A stretch of 64,000 nucleotides of DNA from BP-191 sp035940575 (GCA_035940575.1 DASZER010000061.1:1-64000); one strand, 5' to 3'; shown: positions 1 to 8,839, counted from the first letter of the stretch. The notes: a model not told the origin generated them from the letters alone. Program-made: numbers and translations.

Positions 1-1
1 C

Positions 2-604
2 ACCGGCGCCACCGGCGCCACGGGTGCCACCGGCCCGCAGGGTCCGGCTGGTCCGACCGGCGCCACGGGTGCCACCGGCCCCGCGGGTGCCACGGGCGCG
101 ACCGGCCCGGCCGGCCCGACCGGCCCGCAGGGTCCGGCTGGCCCGATCGGCCCGCAGGGTCCGCGCGGCAACACCGGCCCGCAGGGCCCGACCGGCCCCG
201 CCGGCCCGACCGGCCCTGTCGGCCCGACCGGCCCGGTGGGCCCCGCTGGCCCGACCGGCCCCGCCGGCCCGACCGGCCCGCGTGGTCTGACCGGCCCGAC
301 CGGCCCGACCGGCCCGTCCTCGCAGGCGGTCGTCGAGGCGGGCGAGCCCGTGCCGCTCGAACCGGCCGACGACGAGATCACCACCGCGACCGTGACCTGC
401 CCGGCGGGCAAGGTGGCGTACGGCGGTGGCGGCTTCATCACCAACACCACGGGTGACTCGGTGCTCAAGAGCAGCTACCCGACCCCGCAGGTGGACGGCT
501 CGCCGGCCACCGGCTGGACCGTGGAGGCGTACAACGACGAGCCCGGCCAGGTTCCGATCTACACCGGCCAGGTCACCGCGTACGCGATCTGCGGCAACCC
601 GTAA
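2..604 (+). CDS. Collagen-like repeat protein, 5' end outside window
   Basis: The reading frame is open from the window edge, so the true start lies upstream. The first ~106 codons are an uninterrupted Gly-X-Y run, mostly GPT, GAT, GPA and GPQ triplets, as in bacterial collagen-like surface proteins that form trimeric stalks. The last ~95 residues are a non-collagen head with one Cys near its start (CPAGK) and one close to the C terminus (ICGNP), a Gly-rich GGGG stretch and a TVTCPAGK...GW...AYAIC pattern that I recall from actinobacterial secreted proteins; the two Cys could form a disulfide. A strong hairpin terminator follows directly. The function is unknown; a surface stalk with a small globular tip is inferred. 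The signal peptide is not in the window. Confidence 0.85.
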   Translation, partial: TGATGATGATGPQGPAGPTGATGATGPAGATGATGPAGPTGPQGPAGPIGPQGPRGNTGPQGPTGPAGPTGPVGPTGPVGPAGPTGPAGPTGPRGLTGPTGPTGPSSQAVVEAGEPVPLEPADDEITTATVTCPAGKVAYGGGGFITNTTGDSVLKSSYPTPQVDGSPATGWTVEAYNDEPGQVPIYTGQVTAYAICGNP

Positions 605-620
605 CACCCCGCACGTCGAC

Positions 621-652
621 GGAAGGCCGCTCCCCTCGGGGGGCGGCCTTCC
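621..652. terminator. Strong bidirectional hairpin terminator
   Basis: A perfect 10-bp inverted repeat (ggaaggccgc / gcggccttcc) is extended inward by C-G pairs to about 14 bp with a 4-nt loop. It lies between two convergent genes, the collagen-like gene (stop at 604) and the glycosyltransferase (stop at 702), so it can serve both. There is no T-tract, as is common in high-GC actinobacteria. Confidence 0.75.
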
Positions 653-701
653 GCCTTTCCCGCCCCCGCCGGCCGCCGAGAACGGCGGCTGCCTCGGCGC
701 C

Positions 702-1841
702 TCAGAGACGCGCGTAGAGGTCGAGCACGGCCGCGACCGAGGCGGCGACGCTCCGGCGCGGGGACTCGGCGGCGTACCAGGCCGCCGTGGACTCCCGCAG
801 GGGCTCTCCGGCCCGTACGACGGCCGCCACGGCCCCCGCGACGTCGTTCGGGGCGGGCGAGGCGACGACGGCGCCGTTGACGCCCGCCTCGACCAGGTCC
901 ACGGCGGCGTTGTCGGGGCCCGCGACGACGACGCTCGGCGTGCCGTACGCCGCCGCCTCGACGACCACGAGCCCGTAGCCCTCGCGCATCGACGGCAGCA
1001 GCAGGCACGACGCCGACGCGAGCACGCGCGGCACCTCCTCGGGCACCACGGCCCCCGGCAGCGACACGACGTCGGCGAGGCCGAGCTCGGCGACCCGCGC
1101 ACGCAGGGCGGCGTGCAGCGGGCCGTCGCCGAGGACGGTCGCGTGCAGGCCGGGCAGCAGCGGCCGCAACGCCGCCACGACGTCGGGCACGAGCAGCACC
1201 CGCTTGTCGGCGACGTGGCGGCCCGCGTAGACGACGTGCGGCCGCTCCGGCGCGGGGCTCGGCGCCGCGTCCCCGGACGGGAACAGCCCGGGCAGCCGCA
1301 GCACGTCGCGCGCGCCGGCCGCGCGGAGGCGTTCCTCGGTCATCTCGGAGAAGCACAGCGACCGCGTCCCCGCCCGTACGCACGCCGCCTGCACCCCGAG
1401 CGCCGCCCGGCCGCGCGGGCCGCCGAGGAAGCCGCGCAGGTACCCCGCCGACAGCACCTCGTGCCACTCGACCAGCAACGGCACGCCCGAGCCCGCCAGG
1501 GCCGCGCGGGCGCCGAGGACGCCGAAGTACGGGAAGTTCGCGACGTGCACGAGGTCGTACGCCCTCCGGTGCGCCGCGAGGTGCCGTGCGACCCCCCGCC
1601 CGAACCGCACGCCCGGCCCCACGAGCCGCTCCCCCGACGGGCCGTACAGCGCGGACGCCCCGCTGACCGCGACGACCTCCGCGCCCGGCAGGTCGGGCTC
1701 GCCGTCGCCCCACTGGTGGCGGGTCAGGTACGTCACGTCGTGGCCGGCGTCGACGGCACCGAGCGCGAGCGCGCGCAGCCACCGCTCGGCGCCGCCGATC
1801 GTGTGCGGGTACAGGCAGTCGTAGACGAGCGCGACGCGCAT
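702..1841 (-). CDS. Glycosyltransferase family 4
   Basis: The 379-residue protein starts MRVALVYDCLYPHTIGGAE, a typical GT-B N-terminal Rossmann strand with a Gly-rich donor loop (IGGAE). The C-terminal half has the GT4 signature EGYGLVVVE (EX7E) at about residue 295, followed by a GTPSVV acceptor strand. It most likely moves a nucleotide-sugar hexose onto a lipid-linked or polysaccharide acceptor at the cytoplasmic face of the membrane. The ATG shares one base with the TGA of the upstream glycosyltransferase (TGATG), so the two are translationally coupled. The sugar specificity cannot be read from the sequence. Confidence 0.88.
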   Translation of the reverse strand: MRVALVYDCLYPHTIGGAERWLRALALGAVDAGHDVTYLTRHQWGDGEPDLPGAEVVAVSGASALYGPSGERLVGPGVRFGRGVARHLAAHRRAYDLVHVANFPYFGVLGARAALAGSGVPLLVEWHEVLSAGYLRGFLGGPRGRAALGVQAACVRAGTRSLCFSEMTEERLRAAGARDVLRLPGLFPSGDAAPSPAPERPHVVYAGRHVADKRVLLVPDVVAALRPLLPGLHATVLGDGPLHAALRARVAELGLADVVSLPGAVVPEEVPRVLASASCLLLPSMREGYGLVVVEAAAYGTPSVVVAGPDNAAVDLVEAGVNGAVVASPAPNDVAGAVAAVVRAGEPLRESTAAWYAAESPRRSVAASVAAVLDLYARL

Positions 1842-2956
1842 CAGAGCAGCGACGCGTAGAGCGCGCGGAGCTCGTCCACGAACGACTCCCACGACACCTC
1901 GGCGACGACGTGCGCCCGCGCCGCCTCGCCGCACCGCGCGCGCAGCGCGTCGTCGGCGAGCAGCTCGCCCACCGCCGCCGCCAGCGCGGCCGCGTCGCCC
2001 GCGGGCACCGCGCGCCCCGCGCCGACGTCCTGCGCGCGCTTCGCGATGTCGCCCGCGCCCTCCGCGATCACGACAGGCATCCCCGACGCCATCGCCTCGA
2101 GGGCGACGAGCGACGAGCCGCCCTCGTGCTCGACGTACTGCGACGGCAGCACGAACACCCCGCACGTCCGGTACAGCCCCGCCAGCGCCTCGTCGTCCAC
2201 CCGCCCGGCGAACGTCACCCGGTCCGCCACCCCCAGCGAGCGCGCGCGGGCCTCGTAGCGGGCCCGCCGCGACCCGTCCCCGACGACCGTGCACGTCGCC
2301 TCGGGCATCAGCGGCATCGCGTCCAGCAGGACGTCGAGGCCCTTGTAGTCGTGGAACTCGTCCAGCACCGACACGAACAGCAGCTCCGGGCTGCGCGGCC
2401 CCTCGCCGGGCGCGAACGCGTCCGTGTCGACGCCGTTGAGCAGCGTCACGACCTTGCCGCGCAACGCCGGCTGCTCCCGCACGAGCCGGTCGCGCCAGGA
2501 GTCGGAGTTGACCGTGATCAGCGTCGCGAGCCGCAGCGTCACCCGCTGCAGCGTGCGCTCGTAGACCCGCGCCGCCACCGACGCGAGCCCGGTGCCCACG
2601 ATCCGGTTGTAGAACGTCACCACGACAGGCTTGCGACGCAGCCGCGCGACGAGCACCGACCAGTCCGCCGACCACGGCGTCGGCAGGTGCGTGTGCACGA
2701 CGTCGACCGGCGCGCGCCACAGCGCGGCCGGCAGCCCTGGCGTGACGTCGGTGTTCGCGACGCGGAACGCCGCCCTGAGCCGCAGCACCCGCACGCCGTT
2801 GCGGACCTCGCGCCCCGGCCCGGCGGCGGGGGAGGCGGCGCAGATCACGTACGCCTCGTCGCCGCGCGCCACGAGGCGTTCGCAGATGTCGGCGGCGACC
2901 GCCTCGATGCCGCCGACGTGCGGCGGGTAGCGGACCGGCGTGTGCAGCACCCTCAC
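1841..2956 (-). CDS. Glycosyltransferase family 4
   Basis: A second GT-B glycosyltransferase of 371 residues. The N terminus VRVLHTPVRYPPHVGGIE holds the glycine-rich donor loop; the C-terminal domain has GEGPRSPELLFVS followed by the conserved region GGSSLVALEAMASGMPVV typical of GT4 enzymes. The GTG start was chosen because homology begins there, and the divergent methyltransferase begins 31 bp away. It is coupled by a one-base overlap to the next glycosyltransferase. It probably acts in assembly of a surface polysaccharide with its neighbours; the sugar is unknown. Confidence 0.87.
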   Translation of the reverse strand: MRVLHTPVRYPPHVGGIEAVAADICERLVARGDEAYVICAASPAAGPGREVRNGVRVLRLRAAFRVANTDVTPGLPAALWRAPVDVVHTHLPTPWSADWSVLVARLRRKPVVVTFYNRIVGTGLASVAARVYERTLQRVTLRLATLITVNSDSWRDRLVREQPALRGKVVTLLNGVDTDAFAPGEGPRSPELLFVSVLDEFHDYKGLDVLLDAMPLMPEATCTVVGDGSRRARYEARARSLGVADRVTFAGRVDDEALAGLYRTCGVFVLPSQYVEHEGGSSLVALEAMASGMPVVIAEGAGDIAKRAQDVGAGRAVPAGDAAALAAAVGELLADDALRARCGEAARAHVVAEVSWESFVDELRALYASLL

Positions 2957-2986
2957 CGGCGCGAGTCTGCCAGGCACAATGCGCCC

Positions 2987-3562
2987 GTGCGCTACCACGA
3001 CTGGCATGCCGAGCCCGGCTACTGGAACGACGTCGTGCGCCACTTCGACCCCGGCGACCTGCTGCTCGACCTCGGCTGCGGCTCCGCGTGGCTCGGCGGG
3101 CACTTCCCGCGCTACGTCGGCGTCGACGACCACCCCGAGGCGCTGGCCGGGAGCCGCGCCCGCGTCGTGCGCGGTGACGTCGCGCGGCTGCCGCTCGCCG
3201 ACGCGACGTTCGACGCCGTCGTCTGCAAGGACGTCCTCGAGCACGTCGCCGACCCGCGCCTCGTCATCCGCGAGGTGCGGCGCGTCCTTCGCCCCGGCGG
3301 GCGCGTCTACGTCTCCGTCCCCGACGCGCAGCGGTGGGTCTGGGAGGACTACACGCACGTGCGCCCGTACCCGCGCCGCGCGCTGCGCCGGCTGCTGACC
3401 GACGAGGGACTGACCGTCGAACGCCTCGGCCACGAGTCGGTCATGGCCGGCGTCGGCATCGTGTCGCGGTGGAGCCCGTGGCACCGCCGCCCGTGGCCCT
3501 ACCGGCTGCTCGCCCGCACCAGGCTCGCCCGCCGCAACGTCTGGGCGCTCGCCCGCGCCTGA
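2987..3562 (+). CDS. Class I SAM-dependent methyltransferase
   Basis: A 191-residue protein with the SAM-binding motif I LLLDLGCGSAWLG near residue 27, an acidic motif II region (YVGVDDHPEAL), motif III-like LPLADATFDAVVCKDVLEHV, and the post-motif LRPGGRVYVSVPD. This is the Methyltransf_11 layout. GTG is used as the start because no in-frame ATG precedes the homology. It is divergent from two glycosyltransferases, so modification of a sugar or lipid in the same pathway is plausible, but the substrate is not known. Confidence 0.85.
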   Translation: MRYHDWHAEPGYWNDVVRHFDPGDLLLDLGCGSAWLGGHFPRYVGVDDHPEALAGSRARVVRGDVARLPLADATFDAVVCKDVLEHVADPRLVIREVRRVLRPGGRVYVSVPDAQRWVWEDYTHVRPYPRRALRRLLTDEGLTVERLGHESVMAGVGIVSRWSPWHRRPWPYRLLARTRLARRNVWALARA

Positions 3563-3599
3563 TTGCGCGTATCGGCAATTCCACGGTGAGGCTTCACCC

Positions 3600-3628
3600 T
3601 TGTCCCTCGCCTATTCGCTCGCTAGACT
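3600..3628 (+). promoter_or_regulatory. Sigma-A-type promoter for the secreted protein at 3738
   Basis: TTGTCC and TAGACT are separated by exactly 17 nt, a near-consensus housekeeping promoter. Transcription would start near 3635 and give a leader of about 100 nt before the ATG at 3738. No transcript evidence is available. Confidence 0.6.
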
Positions 3629-3706
3629 TCGCGATGCCGGAAATCGGTGGCGTCGATAACGGGGGACGCCGACGACGCACGTTCCGGCACCTCTGTCGCC
3701 CCGTGT

Positions 3707-3724
3707 GCGGACGCGTTCGTCCGC
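3707..3724 (+). promoter_or_regulatory. Leader hairpin abutting the ribosome binding site
   Basis: A perfect 7-bp stem (gcggacg / cgtccgc) with a 4-nt loop ends immediately before the Shine-Dalgarno sequence ggaagg of the gene at 3738. A second 6-bp hairpin (ggcgtc / gacgcc, 3649-3670) lies upstream in the same leader. It could tune translation or mRNA stability; no known riboswitch class was recognised. Confidence 0.4.
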
Positions 3725-3737
3725 GGAAGGAGCGCAG

Positions 3738-4205
3738 ATGGACCCGCGAAGGATCACCGTACGGCTCGGGCTGCTCACGGCGGCGCCCGCTCTGCTCGCG
3801 GCGCTCACCGCGGGCCGGGCCGACGCGAGCCTGGTCGGCGGCGGTGCGGTGGTGGCGATAACGCCGGTCGCCACCCACAACGTCGCCGCGACGCTGTCTT
3901 ACGACGCGACACCCTTCCCCGGCGGAGCGTTCGTCGAGTTCAACTGCAAGGTCGTCGCGTGGGTCGACCCGGCGTCGACCGGCCTCGACACGTGCAGCGT
4001 GGCCGGTCAGGAGGCCGTCGGCTCGCCCAACAACGTGCCCGGTCCCGCGTCGGCGGCCGCGGGCCTCGTGTGGGTGCCGGACGGTACCCGCCCGGTGGCG
4101 TGCGTGCAGGGCCACGCGACGTTCGCCGAGGGGTCCGTAGGACCGCTCGCGATGAGCACCCCGGCGAGGTGCCAGGCGCTGACGCTCCTGGCCGTCGCGC
4201 CGTGA
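3738..4205 (+). CDS. Secreted protein of unknown function
   Basis: A 155-residue protein. The ATG was chosen because ggaagg lies about 7 nt upstream. The N terminus has a basic start (MDPRRITVRL), a hydrophobic Ala/Leu core and an AxA-like cleavage region (RADAS) near residue 30, so it is exported. The mature part carries four Cys (FNCKV, DTCSV, VACVQ, ARCQA), enough for two disulfides. It sits 13 bp before another exported protein and is probably co-transcribed with it. I do not recognise the family. Confidence 0.65.
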   Translation: MDPRRITVRLGLLTAAPALLAALTAGRADASLVGGGAVVAITPVATHNVAATLSYDATPFPGGAFVEFNCKVVAWVDPASTGLDTCSVAGQEAVGSPNNVPGPASAAAGLVWVPDGTRPVACVQGHATFAEGSVGPLAMSTPARCQALTLLAVAP

Positions 4206-4218
4206 GCCGAGACCAACC

Positions 4219-5160
4219 GTGACCGCGACCGCGCTCTCGCGACGCGCGAGAGCGCGCGCGGCCGTCGTCGCAGCCGTTCTCGTGGCGTTGCCGGCCGTTC
4301 CCGAGGCGGGTGCGGCGCCCGTGCGACAGATCCTCGCCGGGCGGAGCGTGCTGGTCGCCGACCGGCCCGCGGCGGAGACCGTGGTCCTCCCGCGCGCGGC
4401 GACGATCGACCTCGACGACGCGACCGCCGACAGCCCGTCCGTGACGATCGAGGGCACGGGGAGGCTGGCGGGGTTCGTGCTGACGGCGCTCGACCCGTCC
4501 GACGCGCAGGGGCCGCGCACGTTGATCATGCTGCGTGTCGGCGGCTGCACCGCACCACGGTGCGAGGCCACCGCGCCGCGCCAGGCGTACGAGTACGCGG
4601 TCGCGGGGGAGGGCTTCGCCGTCCGGAGGCTCTCCGAGAACGCGCGGAGAGTGACCCTGCCCGCGGGAGACTACGCGCTGCGCGCGGTCACCGACGGCGC
4701 CCCTGTGCGGCTCACGTTGCGGCTGGGCGGTCTCGCGGGGGCCACCACGGTCCGCGTGACCCGGGCGCACCGCGTGACGCTGAGGACTGACGCGTCACCG
4801 CCTGGCCCCGCCCGCGTCGACCCGCTCCGCAACGTCGCGGCGTCGTATCGCTTCGGTCGCGTTCCCGGCCTCACCTTTCACGTCCTGTTCCAGGAGTACG
4901 AGCCGCACGTCCGCAGCATTTCGGGAATCTGCTACTACCGCGATGCCGCGCCGCCCACCGGCCGTTACCACCCGGGCTGCCCGAACTCGGTAGGCGAATC
5001 GGTGGACATGGTGGGTTACCCGACGCTTCGTTTCGAGGGCCTCGCGTTCGGCGCGGACATCATGCTCCTCCCCGGCACGTGGACCGTGGGTCACTACCTC
5101 ACCGGAGTCGGCGGCGCGTCGTCGCTGACGGTCGTGACGCTCTTCCTCGACCTGGTGTAG
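4219..5160 (+). CDS. Secreted protein of unknown function
   Basis: A 313-residue protein starting with GTG. The N terminus is Arg-rich then hydrophobic (RARAAVVAAVLVALPAVPEAGAA), a good Sec signal with cleavage after AGAA. The mature chain is rich in beta-branched residues and predicted strands, with Cys pairs in CTAPRC and CYYRDA...GC. No catalytic motif is seen. The last 67 nt overlap the end of the convergent flippase gene, which is longer than usual for convergent genes. Confidence 0.62.
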   Translation: MTATALSRRARARAAVVAAVLVALPAVPEAGAAPVRQILAGRSVLVADRPAAETVVLPRAATIDLDDATADSPSVTIEGTGRLAGFVLTALDPSDAQGPRTLIMLRVGGCTAPRCEATAPRQAYEYAVAGEGFAVRRLSENARRVTLPAGDYALRAVTDGAPVRLTLRLGGLAGATTVRVTRAHRVTLRTDASPPGPARVDPLRNVAASYRFGRVPGLTFHVLFQEYEPHVRSISGICYYRDAAPPTGRYHPGCPNSVGESVDMVGYPTLRFEGLAFGADIMLLPGTWTVGHYLTGVGGASSLTVVTLFLDLV

Positions 5161-6371
5161 CCGGCCAGCAGCACCGCCGCCCCGACGCAGCCCACCAGGG
5201 TCGCCCCGAGCACCTGGCCCAACGACCCGGGCCACACCGCCAGCGTCACCGCCGCGACCGCGAGCGAGACCGCCCACCCCGCCGCCGCCGCCCCGGCGCG
5301 CCCGCGGGCGACGAGCGCCTGGGTCAGGAGCTGCCCCACGAGGAACGTCACCGCGCACGCCGCCAGCACCGCCGCCGGCCCCGCGCCGAGCCGGTCGTTG
5401 TCCCGCCCGAACAGCACCGGCACCAGCGGCGGCGCGAGCAGCGCGAACGCCGCCGTCGTCACCACCCCCGCCGCCAGCACCGCGAGCACCGCGCCGCGCA
5501 GCGTGCGCCGGAACGCCGCGTCGTCCGCCCCCGCGAGCCCGGCCAGCAACGGCGCCAGGAGGGCCTGGCCGAGCAGCAGCGGGATGCGGGTCAGCGACAC
5601 CGTGACGAGGTAGGACGAGACGAGCGCCGGGTCGTCCGAAAGCAGCTTGAGGACGGCGGGGCCGGCGCCGACGACGACGTTCGCGCACAGCGACGCCGCG
5701 ACCAGCCGCCCGACGTCCGCCCCGACCCGCCCGCCGCCGGCCCCGCCGCCCGCCGAGCGCCCGAGACCCGGCAGGCACACGGCCGTCGCGACGAGCGGCG
5801 CGAGGCCGGCCACCCACGCGTACGGCTCCGGCGAGCGTGCCCCCGCCGCGTACGCCACGCCGCACCCCACCAGCCGCACCAGGCCGTCGACGCCGAGGAC
5901 GAGCGCGTAGCGCCCGAACGACCGCCGCGCCACGAGCACCGCGCGGAGGACGTGCTGCGCCGCGTAGCCCGCGAGCGACGCCACCACCGCGAGCAGCAGG
6001 CCGGTACGCCCGTCGAGCAGGTCGTCGACGTACAGCGGCGCCGACACCGCCGCCACCACCGCGAGCCCGGCGACCCACGCGCCCGCGACGGACGCCACGT
6101 GCCGCCCCGCGACGGCGGAGGACCCGAGGAGGCGCCCCGCGAGCGCCTGCTCCAGCGGGAAGAACACGGCGGGCCCGACGAGGAAGACCAGCGTCCACGC
6201 GGCCGCCAGCGCGCCTCGCGACCCGACCTCGACGCCCCGCGTCGCGAGCGCCAGCGCGCCGAACCCCGAGAGCCCCGAGACCACGATTCCCGCGAGCGTC
6301 GCGCCGCTGCCGCGAGGCACCGTCCCGAGCCTGGCGAGCCGCGCGCTCCCGGCCGGGTCCACGTCGGCCAT
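5094..6371 (-). CDS. Polysaccharide flippase (MATE/MVF, Wzx-like)
   Basis: A 425-residue integral membrane protein with about 12 hydrophobic helices, few charged residues inside them, and the loop pattern of O-antigen/teichoic-acid flippases (for example FPLEQALAGRLLG near the second helix and SLTRIPLLLGQALLAPLLAGLAG in the middle). Such proteins move lipid-linked glycans across the membrane. Its place among glycosyltransferases supports export of the glycan they build. It starts 11 bp from the divergent membrane protein at 6383. Family-level call only. Confidence 0.78.
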   Translation of the reverse strand: MADVDPAGSARLARLGTVPRGSGATLAGIVVSGLSGFGALALATRGVEVGSRGALAAAWTLVFLVGPAVFFPLEQALAGRLLGSSAVAGRHVASVAGAWVAGLAVVAAVSAPLYVDDLLDGRTGLLLAVVASLAGYAAQHVLRAVLVARRSFGRYALVLGVDGLVRLVGCGVAYAAGARSPEPYAWVAGLAPLVATAVCLPGLGRSAGGGAGGGRVGADVGRLVAASLCANVVVGAGPAVLKLLSDDPALVSSYLVTVSLTRIPLLLGQALLAPLLAGLAGADDAAFRRTLRGAVLAVLAAGVVTTAAFALLAPPLVPVLFGRDNDRLGAGPAAVLAACAVTFLVGQLLTQALVARGRAGAAAAGWAVSLAVAAVTLAVWPGSLGQVLGATLVGCVGAAVLLAGYTRSRKSVTTVSDDAPPTPVR

Positions 6372-6382
6372 ACTACGAGCGC

Positions 6383-8839
6383 ATGCGGGGACGCCGGTGG
6401 GACGCGACGCTTGCCGTGCTGCCGACCCTCGCCCTCAACCTCTGGCACCTGCGGGCCGAGCGCGTCCCCGTCCAGAACATCAACGACGGCGCGATGCACG
6501 CGCAGATGGTCCGCTTCGCGCGGGCCACCATGGACTCCGGCCGCATCCCGTGGAACGCCTGGTACCCCTACCTCCAGCTCGGCTCGCCGCACCTGCAGCA
6601 CTACCCGAGCCTCGGACACGTGCTGACCGCCGTCCTCGGCTACGCCGTCGGCGAGGACCGCGTCTACGCCTGGAGCGTCTACCTGCTCCTCGCGCTCTGG
6701 CCGCTCGCCGTCTACGCCGCCACGCGCATCCTCGGCCTCGGCCGCTGGGCCGGCGTCGCCGCCGCGAGCGTCACGCCGCTGGTCATCAGCGCGCCTGGCT
6801 ACGGCTACGAGTACGGCTCCTACGTCTGGGCGGGATGGGGCGTCTGGGGCCAGCTCTGGGCGATGGTCACGCTGCCGCTCGCCCTCGCGCTGTCCTGGCG
6901 CGCGGTCATCACGGGTCGCGGCTACGCCCGCGCGGCCGCGCTGCTCGGCCTGACGATGGCGTTCCACTTCCTTACCGGGTACCTCGCCGTCCTCGCCGTC
7001 GGCGTCGGCGCGCTCGTCGTGCGCGGCCGCTTCCTCTCCCGCGTCGCCCGCGCGGCAGGCGTCGTCGCCGTCGCGGTCCTGCTCGCGAGCTTCGAGATCG
7101 TGCCGCTCATCCGCGGCCAGGTCTGGACCGCCGCGGGCGAGCTCGGGCCCGAGAGCCGCTTCTACGTCGAGTCCCACGGCGCGCCCAAGGTCCTCACCTG
7201 GCTGGTCAAGGGCGAGCTCTACGACGCCGGCCGCCTGCCGATCGTCTCGCTGCTCGCCGCCGCCGGGCTCGTCGCGTGCGTCCTGCGCTGGCGCAAGGAG
7301 CCGCGCGGCCGACTGCTCGTGGCGTTCTGGGCGCTGAGCCTGTTCCTGTTCTTCGGGCCGGCGTTCTTCGGGAAGTGGCTCTACGTCCTCCCCGGCGCGA
7401 GCAGCCTGCTCTACCACCGCATGATCATCGGCGTGCACCTCGGCGGCATCCTGCTCGCCGGCGTCGGGGTCGGCGCGATCGTGCAGGTCGTCCGCAACGT
7501 CCCCGCCCGCGCGATCGTCGTCACGGGGCTCGTCGCGGTCGCGCTGCTCAACGGGTGGCCGCGCGTCGCGGAGGTCGCGGCCAACAGCCGCGAGTACGTC
7601 GCGTACCAGCAGACCGCGGAGGAGAGCGACGGCGCGGCGGTGCGCAGCCTCGTCGAGGAGGTGCGCGGCTACTCCGACGGCCGCGCGTACGCGGGCCTGC
7701 GCTCCAACTGGGGGCCCGACTACAAGGTCGGCGCCGTCCCCGTCTACGCGTTCCTCGCGGGCTACGACGCCGACGCGGTCGGCTTCACGTACCGCACGCC
7801 GAGCCTCATGGCCGACGTCGAGGCGTACTTCAACGAGACGCGGCCCGACAACTACGACCTGTTCAACGTGCGCTACCTCCTGCTGCCGTCGGACCGGCAG
7901 CCGAGCGTCCCCGCGACGCTCATCCGCCGCGCCGGGCGGCACACGCTCTGGTACGTCCAGACCTCCGGCTACGTCGGCGTCACCGACACCGCCGCCCCGA
8001 TCACCGTGCCCGACCGCGAGTCGTACCGCGTGCGCGTCCTCCCGACGCTGTTCCGGGAGCGGCCCGAGCTGCCGAGCGTCGCGTACGGCGGCCGCGAGCC
8101 CGCCCCCGTCACCGCCGTCGCGGGCGTGACCTCCGGCAGGCCGGGCGAGGTCGTGTCGCAGGCCGCCGTCCTCGCCGACGGCACGTTCACCGCGCGGGTG
8201 CGGATGGCGCGGCAGGGCGCGGCGTACCTCAAGGTCGCCTACGACCCGTCCTGGCGCGTCACGATCGACGGGCGGGACGCGGAGACGTTCATCGCCTCGC
8301 CGGGGCTCGTCGGGGTCATGGTGCCGCCGGGCGAGCACGTGGTGGCGTTCGTGTTCAGGTCGACCACCCCGACGTGGCTGTACCTGCTGCTCGGCCTGCT
8401 CGCGCTGCTCGCCGCGTCGCGCCTGTCAGCGCCGGCGCAGCATCAGCACCGACAGGAAGAACGACCCGAGCACCGTCTGGATCCCGAGGACCAGGCAGGT
8501 CAGCGACGGGATGACGATGCGCAGGCTCTCGCTGGCGTTCAGTGGGCCGAACTCCTGCGTGCCCCACTGGTAGAAGCCGTAGACCGACCCGCCGATCCCG
8601 GCGAGGGTGAGCAGCCCGCCGGCGAGCAGCCCGCCCTCGAGTGGGGCGCGCCGGAGCAGCCGCGCGAGGCGTGGGTCGGCGGGCAGCAGCCCCTCGCTGA
8701 TGGCGAACGCCTTCGTGAACAGCCCGAACACGATCGACTGGAAGCCGATCACGACGGCGAAGGCGGCGTAGAGGAGCGTCTGTACGTCGAGGCCGAACCT
8801 GCCGATCGTCCGTCCGCCTGGGATGAGCCAGAGCCCTAG
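6383..8839 (+). CDS. Large multi-pass membrane protein, PTPS-related/YfhO-like
   Basis: About 680 residues form a coherent protein: some 11-13 membrane helices with a large periplasmic loop after helix 1 (VPVQNINDGAMHAQMV...GRIPWNAWYP), followed by an extracytoplasmic domain and a final segment AYDPSWRVTIDGRDA...PPGEHVVAFVF typical of the YfhO C terminus, then a last helix near 8400. Such proteins resemble GT-C glycosyltransferases using polyprenyl-linked sugars. After that helix the frame stays open for ~137 more codons, antisense to the convergent transferase, with a composition unlike a real domain. Either the natural stop was lost, or an indel near 8420 hides it. Confidence 0.72.
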   Translation: MRGRRWDATLAVLPTLALNLWHLRAERVPVQNINDGAMHAQMVRFARATMDSGRIPWNAWYPYLQLGSPHLQHYPSLGHVLTAVLGYAVGEDRVYAWSVYLLLALWPLAVYAATRILGLGRWAGVAAASVTPLVISAPGYGYEYGSYVWAGWGVWGQLWAMVTLPLALALSWRAVITGRGYARAAALLGLTMAFHFLTGYLAVLAVGVGALVVRGRFLSRVARAAGVVAVAVLLASFEIVPLIRGQVWTAAGELGPESRFYVESHGAPKVLTWLVKGELYDAGRLPIVSLLAAAGLVACVLRWRKEPRGRLLVAFWALSLFLFFGPAFFGKWLYVLPGASSLLYHRMIIGVHLGGILLAGVGVGAIVQVVRNVPARAIVVTGLVAVALLNGWPRVAEVAANSREYVAYQQTAEESDGAAVRSLVEEVRGYSDGRAYAGLRSNWGPDYKVGAVPVYAFLAGYDADAVGFTYRTPSLMADVEAYFNETRPDNYDLFNVRYLLLPSDRQPSVPATLIRRAGRHTLWYVQTSGYVGVTDTAAPITVPDRESYRVRVLPTLFRERPELPSVAYGGREPAPVTAVAGVTSGRPGEVVSQAAVLADGTFTARVRMARQGAAYLKVAYDPSWRVTIDGRDAETFIASPGLVGVMVPPGEHVVAFVFRSTTPTWLYLLLGLLALLAASRLSAPAQHQHRQEERPEHRLDPEDQAGQRRDDDAQALAGVQWAELLRAPLVEAVDRPADPGEGEQPAGEQPALEWGAPEQPREAWVGGQQPLADGERLREQPEHDRLEADHDGEGGVEERLYVEAEPADRPSAWDEPEP

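Noticed and set aside
1..320. Short tandem DNA repeats resembling a repeat array
   Set aside because: They are 9-nt codon triplets of a collagen-like protein, with no spacer structure, so not a CRISPR array or satellite.
3640..3700. Possible cyclic-dinucleotide riboswitch in the leader at 3640-3700
   Set aside because: Only a 6-bp hairpin and a G-run are present; the conserved cores of the known c-di-GMP and c-di-AMP classes were not found.
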